Shown in pieces: positions 55,053 to 63,826 of a stretch of 64,000 nucleotides of DNA. Below the pieces are notes generated by a model. The model did not search any database. It saw only the letters and a program-made list of their open reading frames with translations, and was not told the DNA's origin. The position numbers and the translations under genes are program-made. The DNA lies in assembly GCF_030068545.1 (NCBI RefSeq), contig NZ_JASJOR010000004.1, forward strand, positions 310,001 to 374,000, given 5' to 3'. Within the stretch, counting starts at the first letter, position 1. The number at the start of each line of letters is the position of its first letter. The DNA comes from Xanthocytophaga flava (GTDB lineage: Bacteria; Bacteroidota; Bacteroidia; Cytophagales; 172606-1).

Positions 55053-57239
55053 ATGAAAAAAATCTTCTACTCAGCTTTATTGCTTAGTATATCCTTCTCT
55101 GCCTGGGCGCAGGATAATGCTGCATCCAATCAATATATAAATATGAGTCTGGAAGAACTGATGAACGTACAGGTTGAATCAGCTTCCAAGAAATCAGAAA
55201 ACTTGTTTGATACCCCATTTTCAGCCTCAGTTCTTACCAAAGAAGAAATCCGAAAAGCAGGAGCAACCAGCATTATGGAAGCTCTACGTCTGGTTCCAGG
55301 TGTGATTGTCAGGGAACAAAGCAATGGCAACTATGACATTCACCTGAGAGGTCTGGACAATGTGCCCCCCAGTTCTTTCTTTATGAATTCGATTAACTCC
55401 ACTACACTGGTTATGATAGATAATCGCCCTGTATACAATTACCTGCAGGGTGGTACCTACTGGGAAACACTCCCCATTGACCTGAATGATGTAGAGAAAA
55501 TAGAAGTAGTGCGTGGCCCTGCAGCAGCTATGTATGGACCCAACGCAGTATCTGGTGTTATCAATATTATTACACAGAAAAATGCTGGCAACATCAAAAA
55601 TGTTCAGGCAGTAGCCAATGCACAGTATGGAAGTCTGAATACCCTGATTGCCAATTCCTCTATAGGACATCAGTTTACCAATAAGCTGTCTGCAACTGTC
55701 AGCGGAAATTATCAGTCCAGAGGACGGGATGTTTCCTATTATGATTTGAAAACAAACCAGACAGTTGATTCACCCAGTAAGTTAACTCACAATACGATAA
55801 CCCCACTGTTTGCCAAACCAGACCGGTCAATGGAGAAGTATGGAGCAAACGCATTTATTAACTACAAGGAAAACAATAACATACGATTTGATCTGGCAGC
55901 AGGGTTACAGGGTTCGGAGGTTCAGAAAGTAAGTGCAGAAAATACAGTAACACCTATGTCTGTTATGCGTTCCAACTCTACCTATGCAGATCTGAAAGGA
56001 GTAATTTACGGGTTAACCAGTCAGGTTTCGTATATATCAGGCGAACAAGACCCTATCATCGGTCAGAGAGGTAGCAAATACGCCTTCAGTGCACTGGATG
56101 CAGCCTTTGAATATGAAGTAAAACTTAAACACCTCTCTATCAAACCAGGTTATAGTTACCGCAAAGCGTTATACGACGATACTAAATTCTGGAGTGCGGA
56201 AAATTCAGAAGGGGTATTAAGTGGCCGGTATTACATTACTACGCATGCAGCTTCGGTAAGAACTGAATACAATCTGTTTCAGGATAAAGTACGGCTGGCA
56301 GGAGCTCTCCGGATGGATAAGTTCAACTATCCTGACAAATGGTATCTGTCATATCAACTGGCAGGAACCTTTAAACCATCCGATAGCCATCTGTTTCGTG
56401 TAGTGTATTCACGGGCATTCCGTTCTCCGTTTATCTATGATAACTACATTAATCTGGCTCTTCAGGCTAACAGTGAGCAGGTACATTCTACTACGCTGGT
56501 TACAGGAAATAAGAACCTTCAGCAGTTGCAATCGGATATGGTTGAGCTAGGCTACCGGAGCAAACTGGCCAGTAACCTTCAACTGGATCTGGAAACATAC
56601 TATATCCAGACCAGCAACTATACAAACCTGATTGTAGGGCAGAGACAGATACAAGCTGGCACTCCCGTACAGGTTACAACCTATATTAATGTACAAAACA
56701 TCCCTCTTACAGTTAACCAATGGGGAACCACACTTTCTTTGAATTATGTACACAAACAGCTTCAGATAAAACCGTTTGTATCCTGGCAGAAAACATTGTT
56801 GTATGACTATTCTTATTACAACAACACAGCCGATGGAGCACAAACCTCTGATGGATCTGATCCTGCCACAAATAACATCAACTCAGGAATAGGAACAACC
56901 AAAACTCATAAAGCAACTCCTTCTGTGTATGGTGGTGCCTTCATAAACTACCAGTTTAATACGAAATTTAATCTGAACATAAATCCGTATTTCTTTACTA
57001 ACCAGACACTGTCTCATCAAAATGCAAGCTACACTGTTAAATCTACAGCTGTTGATACCTACAAAGTAGATGCAAAAGTGTTTGTCAATGCAAAATTCTC
57101 TTACTCACCCAGCAAGGTCATTACGATCTTTGTAACAGGCAGAAACCTTCTCAACAAACGATCTGCTGAATATTTTCATACAGATGCTATTGGCAGTATG
57201 TATCTGGGTGGTATCAATCTCAACCTCGGATCGTTGTAA
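55053..57239 (+). CDS. TonB-dependent outer-membrane receptor (not SusC type)
   Basis: 728 residues from ATG 55053, starting a signal peptide MKKIFYSALLLSISFSAWAQ; the frame is open to 55032. After a short SLEELMNVQVESASKKSENL segment comes the plug domain (about 50-165): ASVLTKEEIRKAGATSIMEALRLVPGV and VEVVRGPAAAMYGPNAVSGVINIIT. The barrel (about 190-728) follows. There is no carboxypeptidase-like domain and no SusD partner, so it resembles receptors for siderophores, vitamin B12 or metals rather than for glycans. The ligand is unknown. Transcribed alone, with its own terminator. Confidence 0.92.
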   Translation: MKKIFYSALLLSISFSAWAQDNAASNQYINMSLEELMNVQVESASKKSENLFDTPFSASVLTKEEIRKAGATSIMEALRLVPGVIVREQSNGNYDIHLRGLDNVPPSSFFMNSINSTTLVMIDNRPVYNYLQGGTYWETLPIDLNDVEKIEVVRGPAAAMYGPNAVSGVINIITQKNAGNIKNVQAVANAQYGSLNTLIANSSIGHQFTNKLSATVSGNYQSRGRDVSYYDLKTNQTVDSPSKLTHNTITPLFAKPDRSMEKYGANAFINYKENNNIRFDLAAGLQGSEVQKVSAENTVTPMSVMRSNSTYADLKGVIYGLTSQVSYISGEQDPIIGQRGSKYAFSALDAAFEYEVKLKHLSIKPGYSYRKALYDDTKFWSAENSEGVLSGRYYITTHAASVRTEYNLFQDKVRLAGALRMDKFNYPDKWYLSYQLAGTFKPSDSHLFRVVYSRAFRSPFIYDNYINLALQANSEQVHSTTLVTGNKNLQQLQSDMVELGYRSKLASNLQLDLETYYIQTSNYTNLIVGQRQIQAGTPVQVTTYINVQNIPLTVNQWGTTLSLNYVHKQLQIKPFVSWQKTLLYDYSYYNNTADGAQTSDGSDPATNNINSGIGTTKTHKATPSVYGGAFINYQFNTKFNLNINPYFFTNQTLSHQNASYTVKSTAVDTYKVDAKVFVNAKFSYSPSKVITIFVTGRNLLNKRSAEYFHTDAIGSMYLGGINLNLGSL

Positions 57240-57264
57240 GTTCTGCTCTGGGCTGAGTACAGAG

Positions 57265-57302
57265 GATGCTGGTAGTTATCACTATCAGCATCTTTCTTTT
57301 TA
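57265..57302 (+). terminator. Rho-independent terminator of the TonB receptor gene
   Basis: A 12-bp stem with one G-T wobble (57265-57276 with 57281-57292, arm GATGCTGGTAGT), 4-nt loop and a T-rich tail. Confidence 0.75.
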
Positions 57303-57599
57303 TAGTCCGTCCAAACTTTTAACTTGCCAGTCCAATGCTGTAAGGAGGTATTTCCGGATTCTTTCCGAAAGAGTCGTAATCTACTATCTGTCAGAAAATT
57401 TCATTATATGGCTTATCCGGGATTTTGCTGTGAGTTTGTGTTATGCAACTGCTGTCTATGTTTTTGAAAAGAGTATAGACACTGGTTAACTTTTGAGAAA
57501 TTCCCCTTCCTGAGTTTATTTATAGTTCCTTTCTTCTTTCTTCCACAGGACTCTTCATTTTTTGCTTGTCTTTTCCTACATTGGTTTATTATCTCTTTC

Positions 57600-57810
57600 T
57601 TCACTCTTCCTATCATGTTACTTTTTTGCTTGCCCAAAAGAGGGGCACCAAACGAGAGTTTGGTGAGCCAGATTTGTGCTTTAGCAAAAAAAGGCACTTT
57701 CCGCCGATCCTCCTGCCCGCAAGGCCCAAAGCCAACCTCGTGGCGGAAAGAAGGCCAACGCACCTACACTTCCTTTCGCGATTGAAGGTATCTTTACTCT
57801 CTTTGTAGCT
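57600..57810. other. Structured GC-richer non-coding segment, possible dispersed repeat or RNA
   Basis: Within a 600-bp gap (57293-57894) this part is clearly more GC-rich than its surroundings and holds nested inverted repeats: ACCAAAC (57647-57653) with GTTTGGT (57658-57664) and CTTTCCGCC (57697-57705) with GGCGGAAAG (57742-57750). It is open in two opposite frames (57413-57763 minus, 57566-57808 plus), but neither translation looks like a protein family. It could be a dispersed repeat element, a MITE remnant or a structured RNA. Confidence 0.4.
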
Positions 57811-57894
57811 CCTTTTTTGGGCTTTTTTAAATAGAATGATATCCTTAAAATTCAGGATAACTCATGTAATCCATTACTCATCAAAACATTTTCA

Positions 57895-60039
57895 TCAGGG
57901 CATTTTTTGCAGTCCTTCCCATTTCACTTTCCATTTTCCATCTTTGGGAAAACCAGGATTGTTCGTTGCTGCGCCATCATACCCGGCACACATCATAGCA
58001 ATAGCCGCCAGGAACCCTCCATTTCCAGGAAGATACAATCGCAGGCGTTCATCCTGAAAGTTATGTCCGTTTGGTAAATAGGTGTTGGTTCGGATCGGCA
58101 TTAGCAGGGCATCAACGGCTTTGTCTGGCAGTCCAAGCCGGGTGGCAGTCATGGCCGTCATCGGGAAGTCCCATCCCCATGTATCCTGCCAGGTCCAGGT
58201 GTTCCAGATCAGGTCAAAAGTACGCCGCATAGCTGCTTTATCCAGAAGAGGTGTAACAGGCAGCATTCCCCATGTGCCTAATACCGAAGGGTGATCGGTT
58301 TTATATATAGGGTTAGTATATGAATCAGGGGCACTTTCTGCAGCCAGATACACCCCATTAGCTTCTGGCAAAGGTGACAGCTTAGTTAATACTTCATCCC
58401 ATTCGGCTTTTCGGGGCATTCCCAAGCGTTCCCGCCACTGCTGAGCCACCGATAAACCCCAGTGCCAGTAGGCCAGTTCATAGGTGGGGTTAAAAGTCTC
58501 TTCCGGTTTGTAACGTTCCTGTGCCGGAATCACTCCTTTTCCTAAAACATACTTTCCCTTTGCCGGATCCAACCAGGCATAAGAGGCCATAAAATCGGCT
58601 GTCGCAAATACGAGATCTTTGTATTTCTCCAGCTTTGCCCGATCCTGTTTATCCCGGTAACACAGTTCTGCAAAATAAATAAAGTGTGGTTGTTGCCAGA
58701 TCAGAAAAGCTCCTACAGAGGACGGACTTTCCTTTCCTTCCGGATCGGTCATCTTCTGCCAGCGGGCTCCTGTATATCCCTGACGCTTTGCCAGATTTTG
58801 TGCTTCCTGATACACCTGCTGATACCAGTTGAGGCTATGTTCCAACAGGTCAAGCCGATTCCAGAGTGCAAAATGGATTGCATGCCACCAATGCATTTCC
58901 AGATGTGGCTTGCCAAACCAGCTATTGTATGTTAACCCTGTTTCCTGTGGGGGTTGTGAGTTTACACATTGTATCTTTGTCAAGTATTGAGACAAAATGA
59001 TCCGTCGTTCCAGTTCATGGGCACGGGGCTCTGTACTTCCGGCAAAATCAACAGCCCCTCCCCTTCTCCAGAAGGCATTCCATCCCTGTACACTACTGGC
59101 CTGTGTTTCTGTAAAAGAGGGGACATTACTTATAGAAGCAGGAGAAAACAAACAGGATAACTCAAATACATCTGCCTTGTCGGCAGGTGAGACTACAAAA
59201 TAATGTTTTTGTGCCTGAGCAACCCTGGCATTTCCTTTCCATTTCAACAGTGTATAATACGTTGTGGTATCTAACTGATGTAGAATAGAAGCAAATTGTG
59301 GCTTTGTAGTTTCTACATTGGATATATGCTTGTCAACTTGTTTATAGTTCGTCCCGACATCAGTCCATTCACCTGTAGGATAGGGAAAACGCAGGTTTAC
59401 CTTGAGTCGTCCCTGAGCGATCAGTTTGGATTGTATTTTTATACTAACCTCATCCTGTTGTGCATGTCCATATGTCCAGACCACAACGGGTTCTCCTTCT
59501 ACTGAAAACTGACTTTTAATCTCTCCTGTCCAGGGATTCAGTTCCTGGCGGGTATTTTTAATATCCTGAACAGAGACTAGTGTACCATTCTTTTTGTAGA
59601 TCTCCAGTCCCAGATTGCCTAGTTGCAGCCGGTGCGGATTTTGTCGAAACCAGTTAGATGCCTGCTTGTTGCGTTCCGGTTGAGACCATTGCACACTATA
59701 GGTAACTTTTCGTCCATTCAGGGTATATTCTTTCAGCGATTCGTTAAACTGATAACCGACTGTATCCCGAAAACTATGCCATCCCCACTCAGACTGCGTA
59801 CCCAGTGGCACTCCTTTGGCATAAAACTCCGGAAAGGTTTGCAGGCCTGTTACATCGACTGTAAACGCAAACTTTCCATTGCCTACAGACAGCGAAGCTA
59901 ATGTATCTGCTTTTGTATTGATTACCTTGTGTCTTTCGACTAATGCCTTCCTGTTAATAGGAGTCTGGGAAGAAACAGTGGTAACATGCCATAGCAGAAC
60001 CAGCAGAAAATAAAACTTAACAAAATAGTATGTATACAT
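57895..60039 (-). CDS. Secreted six-hairpin glycosidase-like protein (GH65/GH95-like)
   Basis: 714 residues with a signal peptide (to about 25, TVSSQ). An N-terminal beta-sandwich-like domain (about 35-290) contains SVGNGKFAFTVDVTGLQTFP and LGTQSEWGWHSF; an (alpha/alpha)6 barrel follows (about 320-700) with the segments YNSWFGKPHLEMHWWHAIHFALW, YTGARWQKMTDPEG, WQQPHFIYFAELCYR, TFNPTYELAYWHWGL and WTWQDTWGWDFPMTAMTATRLG. The architecture and the KPHLEMHWWH segment fit clan GH-L and related families (GH65, GH95), but I cannot assign a numbered family. Plausible activities are inverting exo-glycosidase or phosphorylase-like hydrolysis of alpha-linked sugars. Divergent from the AraC regulator at 60269, which may control it. 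Confidence 0.78.
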   Translation of the reverse strand: MYTYYFVKFYFLLVLLWHVTTVSSQTPINRKALVERHKVINTKADTLASLSVGNGKFAFTVDVTGLQTFPEFYAKGVPLGTQSEWGWHSFRDTVGYQFNESLKEYTLNGRKVTYSVQWSQPERNKQASNWFRQNPHRLQLGNLGLEIYKKNGTLVSVQDIKNTRQELNPWTGEIKSQFSVEGEPVVVWTYGHAQQDEVSIKIQSKLIAQGRLKVNLRFPYPTGEWTDVGTNYKQVDKHISNVETTKPQFASILHQLDTTTYYTLLKWKGNARVAQAQKHYFVVSPADKADVFELSCLFSPASISNVPSFTETQASSVQGWNAFWRRGGAVDFAGSTEPRAHELERRIILSQYLTKIQCVNSQPPQETGLTYNSWFGKPHLEMHWWHAIHFALWNRLDLLEHSLNWYQQVYQEAQNLAKRQGYTGARWQKMTDPEGKESPSSVGAFLIWQQPHFIYFAELCYRDKQDRAKLEKYKDLVFATADFMASYAWLDPAKGKYVLGKGVIPAQERYKPEETFNPTYELAYWHWGLSVAQQWRERLGMPRKAEWDEVLTKLSPLPEANGVYLAAESAPDSYTNPIYKTDHPSVLGTWGMLPVTPLLDKAAMRRTFDLIWNTWTWQDTWGWDFPMTAMTATRLGLPDKAVDALLMPIRTNTYLPNGHNFQDERLRLYLPGNGGFLAAIAMMCAGYDGAATNNPGFPKDGKWKVKWEGLQKMP

Positions 60040-60268
60040 ATACTAAAAGATCAATCCATTGTATAAAGTAGTATAGAATACTTCTCTGTTTGTATTAGTC
60101 CATTCTGCTTTCTTTTTACCAGAATGCTGTTCAATTTTCCGGTTTTCTATTCTTATCTTACCTTGTCTGCAATACAATAGAAATGCATATTTATTTTTAA
60201 GAAGGCATTTTACTATCTTTCTATATTTTTACTTTCATACAAACGTATCTGCCTGTATCCTCAAAACT

Positions 60269-61375
60269 ATGGAAAACTGGAAAACAATTATTCTGCTGCT
60301 TGTTGCCAGCCAGGGTATTCTGTTAAGTATGGCGTTATTAACACCATTTCCCAGAAAAGCCAGATCAGCTCCTTTTTTAGGGCTGATTATTCTGATCCTC
60401 TCACTGGAACTGCTAAATGCATGGGGGATAACCACACACTACCACCATTCCAAAGATGCTTTACCATTCTGGGTATTGGAATCCTATCTGATATTGCCAC
60501 CTTCTCTTTATTTCTTTATTCTTGTTAGTACCAATCCTGCGTTTCGATTCAGAACCAGACATTTGCTTTTTTATCTACCTGCTGCAATTGAAATTATAAT
60601 GGAAACAGCAGCCATCATTCGATTCCGGCTCACAAGACAAGTAACAGATCTCTTTAGTATTCCTGCCTGGTTCTTATTTACAGAGATACTACCTGTTATT
60701 GGAATAATAGCTGTTCTCATCTTCTTTGGCAAACAGCTACGTCTTCTTTTAAAAAACCAAAAAGCCTCTTCTCAGACACGTCAGTCTCTGATAAAACTCT
60801 ATAGCTTCTTTGCCACCTTTCTGCTGCTAAGCATTTTCTGGATAGCGGATGCAGTATTTCTATTGCCTGTGTTTCCTTTTGAGGAAGGAATTATGATTGT
60901 ATTCCTGTTTACATTAGCCTATACAGGATATTCTAGCTTTACATTCTTTGATACTCCACAAACTTCGGATGTTCCGTTAACAGAATCCGAAACCCAATCT
61001 GAATCCCCATTATTTCCGAATTATAATGACAGAACAGAGCTAGCCAGAATGGAAAACTTGTTGAAAGAGACAAAACTATATACACAACCCAAACTTTCAC
61101 TCGAAGATATGGCAAATGCCCTGCACCTCCCCTCCCGTTATGTCTCCTATCTGATCAATACGTACTATGCTACCAACTTTCATTCGTTTATCAATACGTA
61201 TCGGGTAGAGGAAGTACTACGCAAAATAAATGATCCGGCAGAGCAGCATAAAACTTTATTAGCTCTGGCTCTGGAATCAGGCTTCAATTCAAAATCTTCT
61301 TTCAATCAGGTTTTCAAACTCCACACTGGACAAACACCCTCTACCTATCTTCCCAAAATCAGGGAAAAGGTCTGA
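60269..61375 (+). CDS. AraC-family regulator with N-terminal membrane domain
   Basis: 368 residues. Residues about 5-235 form seven membrane helices, in the arrangement of the Bacteroidota AraC-with-membrane-sensor group. The cytoplasmic C-terminal part (about 265-368) is a double helix-turn-helix AraC/XylS domain: LSLEDMANALHLPSRYVSYLINTYY and ALALESGFNSKSSFNQVFKLHTGQTPSTYL, which is the most conserved AraC signature. It probably senses a membrane or extracytoplasmic signal and switches genes directly. Targets are unknown; neighbours are the divergent glycosidase and the metallopeptidase that follows. Confidence 0.9.
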   Translation: MENWKTIILLLVASQGILLSMALLTPFPRKARSAPFLGLIILILSLELLNAWGITTHYHHSKDALPFWVLESYLILPPSLYFFILVSTNPAFRFRTRHLLFYLPAAIEIIMETAAIIRFRLTRQVTDLFSIPAWFLFTEILPVIGIIAVLIFFGKQLRLLLKNQKASSQTRQSLIKLYSFFATFLLLSIFWIADAVFLLPVFPFEEGIMIVFLFTLAYTGYSSFTFFDTPQTSDVPLTESETQSESPLFPNYNDRTELARMENLLKETKLYTQPKLSLEDMANALHLPSRYVSYLINTYYATNFHSFINTYRVEEVLRKINDPAEQHKTLLALALESGFNSKSSFNQVFKLHTGQTPSTYLPKIREKV

Positions 61376-61412
61376 AAACACGTTTTTGGACGTCCGAAAA
61401 GATGCTCTTAAG

Positions 61413-61441
61413 CGACACCCTTGTGTCGGATGGCTTTTTTT
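61413..61441 (+). terminator. Terminator of the AraC regulator
   Basis: A 6-bp stem CGACAC (61413-61418) / GTGTCG (61423-61428) with a 4-nt loop, then GGATGGC and a seven-T run. Its presence argues that the next gene starts after it, at 61457, not at the upstream in-frame codons. Confidence 0.6.
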
Positions 61442-61456
61442 GCACATAAAAAACCC

Positions 61457-63493
61457 ATGAAAAAAGCATCTTACTGCCTTTGTTTAGTTCTGTCTGGCTG
61501 GCTCATGTCGTATACAGGTATGAGTCAATCCTTAACCCAGGGTATCTCCCAAAAACGTATTGCGATTGAGTTTAATCATAATGTCGAGTTTCTGGGCTTT
61601 GTCTTCTTTCTGGGTTCTTTAGGCCCTCAATACGAACAAACCGAAGACACCTATTTCGATGGAATCAAAAAGAAAGAATGGCATGCTTTTAATCTTAGTC
61701 TCTATCGAAAATATAAATCCTATCAAGCCAATAAGGATTTACAAACAGTAGCCCGATGTATTGAATCACTGGGAGGTAGTAGTCTGATCCGGTTGCTGAT
61801 TCAGGTAGCGGAATTTCCTCATGCCACACTGCCAGCTTCTATGCCAAAAGAAGAAGTACTGTTTTTCTCTTCCACAAATGATTCGCTGGAAGCTTATTCC
61901 CATGCACAGGAATTTTTGCAGGCAGCCAATCGGTTTTACAAAGAGGTGCACTTTGAAAAGTATTTCCAGGAAAATCAACGGCTATATGATCACTCCATGG
62001 AACAGATCAGGAAGAATATGCCTCCGGAAGGATTCATTGATGCGATGGAGCAATTTTATAGAAGGCAATTTGATGGCTACCAGCTGCTTCCCAGTCTTAC
62101 TATTCCTGCCGGAATGGGGTTTGGTCTACAGCTAACAACAGCTGGAAAAACAACTATCCTCAACGCCTTTGGATCATTTGGCCCTCAGCGGTTTGCCAAA
62201 GATTCCCTACCGGATATGGGGTTTGCCAATCCCAAACGTTTGCGTGAATTAAGCATTCATGAGTTTGGTCATTCGTTTGTTAATCCAATTATTGCCGATT
62301 TGCCTGCAGAATTGACAGAAAGTACTAAATCTTTATTTGATACGATCAAAACGGACATGGAAGATCAAGCCTATCAAAACTGGAAAACCTGTCTGGATGA
62401 ACATTTTGTACGGGCTGGCGAAGTTATGATTTCACATAATCTGGGTTATTCCCAGGAAGCAGAGGATCTGCTTCAGTATTACATTACAGGTCGTAAATTC
62501 ATTTACTTGCCTGTCATTATTCAGGAACTGAAAGTATACAACCAAAATCCTTATGTTACCTATGCTTCCACTGTACAAAAGGCATTGGAAAAACTACAGA
62601 AGCAAAGCAATGCATTATCAGATCGTGCAGATACAAATGGATTGTGGAATTCTCCGGAACAGATACAGTTTCATACAGAAGACATAGATCTATTCTGGAA
62701 GGTATTTGACAAGATGTATCCTCGTATTCAGGGCAGTACCCTTCAGAAAGAATACATAGAGGCCGGAAGTGCAGGCTTGCAAAACTTTATTAAAAACCGT
62801 ATCGAAAGTGGTAACAAACTTGCCAAAACAATTCGGAAAGAGTTGGATTACTACCAAGCGATACGAGCCAGTTCACTCTCTATTGCCTCACGCAAAGAAC
62901 AGTTTTATACATGCTTTCACAATCTGAAACAACTTTATCCCGAAGCTCAGTTTCCGGATGTTTATTTTGTGATTGGCAGAAAGAATACAGGCGGCACTAT
63001 CTTCAAGGGAGGTTTACTTATTGGAGCAGAAATGTTTGGACAACCCACAGCTACCTTTACCCCACGCATTCCTATTGACTATCTGGATGAACTGATTTCT
63101 CATGAACTCATTCATTTCCAACAGAAATATAGCAAAAACAACTCATTGCTTGCTCAATGTATACGCGAAGGGGCAGCCGACTTTCTCGGTGAACTTATCA
63201 GTGGGGCACACGGCAATCAGGAAATGTATCACTATGCAGAACAACACAAACAGGAACTATGGAAGGAGTTTCTCGCCCGTAAAGATGACAACAACTGGCA
63301 GGGATGGCTATATTATTCAAAAGACACTTCACGCCCTAAAGATCTGGGCTACTGGATGGGTTACAAGATCACCCAATCCTATTACCAGCATGCTACTGAT
63401 AAGTCACAGGCAATAAAAGACATACTCACTATTCAAGACTTTACAGGCTTTCTTGAAAAAAGTAAATGTACTGAGCTATTTGTCAACCCTTAA
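61457..63493 (+). CDS. Secreted two-domain putative zinc metallopeptidase (DUF4932-like plus DUF2268-like)
   Basis: 678 residues from ATG 61457; the signal peptide MKKASYCLCL to YTGMSQ supports this start (upstream in-frame codons lie in the terminator). The N-terminal part (about 25-390) resembles DUF4932, with the zinc motif HEFGH at 268-272 (LSIHEFGHSFVNP). The C-terminal part (about 410-678) resembles DUF2268-type predicted Zn proteases, with HELIH at 549-553 and a downstream glutamate (Glu571 in REGAADF) at gluzincin spacing. Thus one chain carries two complete HExxH sites. Both domains occur separately in other proteins; the fusion is less usual. It should act in the periplasm or outside the cell; the substrate is unknown. 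Confidence 0.82.
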   Translation: MKKASYCLCLVLSGWLMSYTGMSQSLTQGISQKRIAIEFNHNVEFLGFVFFLGSLGPQYEQTEDTYFDGIKKKEWHAFNLSLYRKYKSYQANKDLQTVARCIESLGGSSLIRLLIQVAEFPHATLPASMPKEEVLFFSSTNDSLEAYSHAQEFLQAANRFYKEVHFEKYFQENQRLYDHSMEQIRKNMPPEGFIDAMEQFYRRQFDGYQLLPSLTIPAGMGFGLQLTTAGKTTILNAFGSFGPQRFAKDSLPDMGFANPKRLRELSIHEFGHSFVNPIIADLPAELTESTKSLFDTIKTDMEDQAYQNWKTCLDEHFVRAGEVMISHNLGYSQEAEDLLQYYITGRKFIYLPVIIQELKVYNQNPYVTYASTVQKALEKLQKQSNALSDRADTNGLWNSPEQIQFHTEDIDLFWKVFDKMYPRIQGSTLQKEYIEAGSAGLQNFIKNRIESGNKLAKTIRKELDYYQAIRASSLSIASRKEQFYTCFHNLKQLYPEAQFPDVYFVIGRKNTGGTIFKGGLLIGAEMFGQPTATFTPRIPIDYLDELISHELIHFQQKYSKNNSLLAQCIREGAADFLGELISGAHGNQEMYHYAEQHKQELWKEFLARKDDNNWQGWLYYSKDTSRPKDLGYWMGYKITQSYYQHATDKSQAIKDILTIQDFTGFLEKSKCTELFVNP

Positions 63494-63517
63494 AACAAAA
63501 CCCTTATCAAGATATAC

Positions 63518-63563
63518 ATATCTGAACTCTGTTCACATGTAAAAAATATTCGAATTATGGTCA
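63518..63563. repeat. Two further palindrome-like units (28-bp register)
   Basis: Two 18-bp units, 63518-63535 and 63546-63563, start 28 bp apart, the same period as the main array, but they are out of phase with it by 11 bp. The second (ATATTCGAATTATGGTCA) differs from array unit 4 (63697-63714) at one base. Confidence 0.6.
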
Positions 63564-63612
63564 AGCCTATAAGAAAAAATAGACACGCAGGCTTGTTGAT
63601 AAAAATAAAAAG

Positions 63613-63826
63613 TGAACAGAAATCGAATCAGTTTTGCATTTGACCATAGTTCCGGTCGCTTTTTGTTTTGACTGGTATTCCAGTCACGTTGAAGAAATAT
63701 TCGAATAATGGTCAATTTCACCTTTGACCGGAATTCCGGTCAATTTTCAGAGTGACTGGTATTCTGTTCACTTGTTGGTTTAACTGGAGTTCCGGTTGCC
63801 TCTCTCTATAACAGGAACTCCAGTTA
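63613..63826. repeat. Array of eight 18-bp palindromic units in exact 28-bp register
   Basis: Units start at 63613, 63641, 63669, 63697, 63725, 63753, 63781 and 63809, each 18 bp long and separated by 10-bp spacers of unrelated sequence. The symmetric consensus is TGACTGGWATTCCRGTCA. The best unit, 63724-63743, is a perfect 20-bp palindrome (TTGACCGGAATTCCGGTCAA). Other units keep the dyad with different bases in some pairs; unit 7 is nearly the reverse complement of unit 8. A decayed ninth unit may follow at 63837. A 28-bp period is not a multiple of three and the region is closed in all frames, so it is not coding. It starts about 120 bp after the metallopeptidase stop codon. Confidence 0.8.

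Noticed and set aside
57413..57763. 116-residue minus-strand reading frame (and an 80-residue plus-strand one at 57566-57808)
   Set aside because: Basic, low-complexity translations without a family signature, overlapping each other in an inverted-repeat-rich segment; better read as non-coding.
63613..63826. CRISPR array
   Set aside because: Units are palindromic and vary in sequence, spacers are only 10 bp and no cas genes are in the window.
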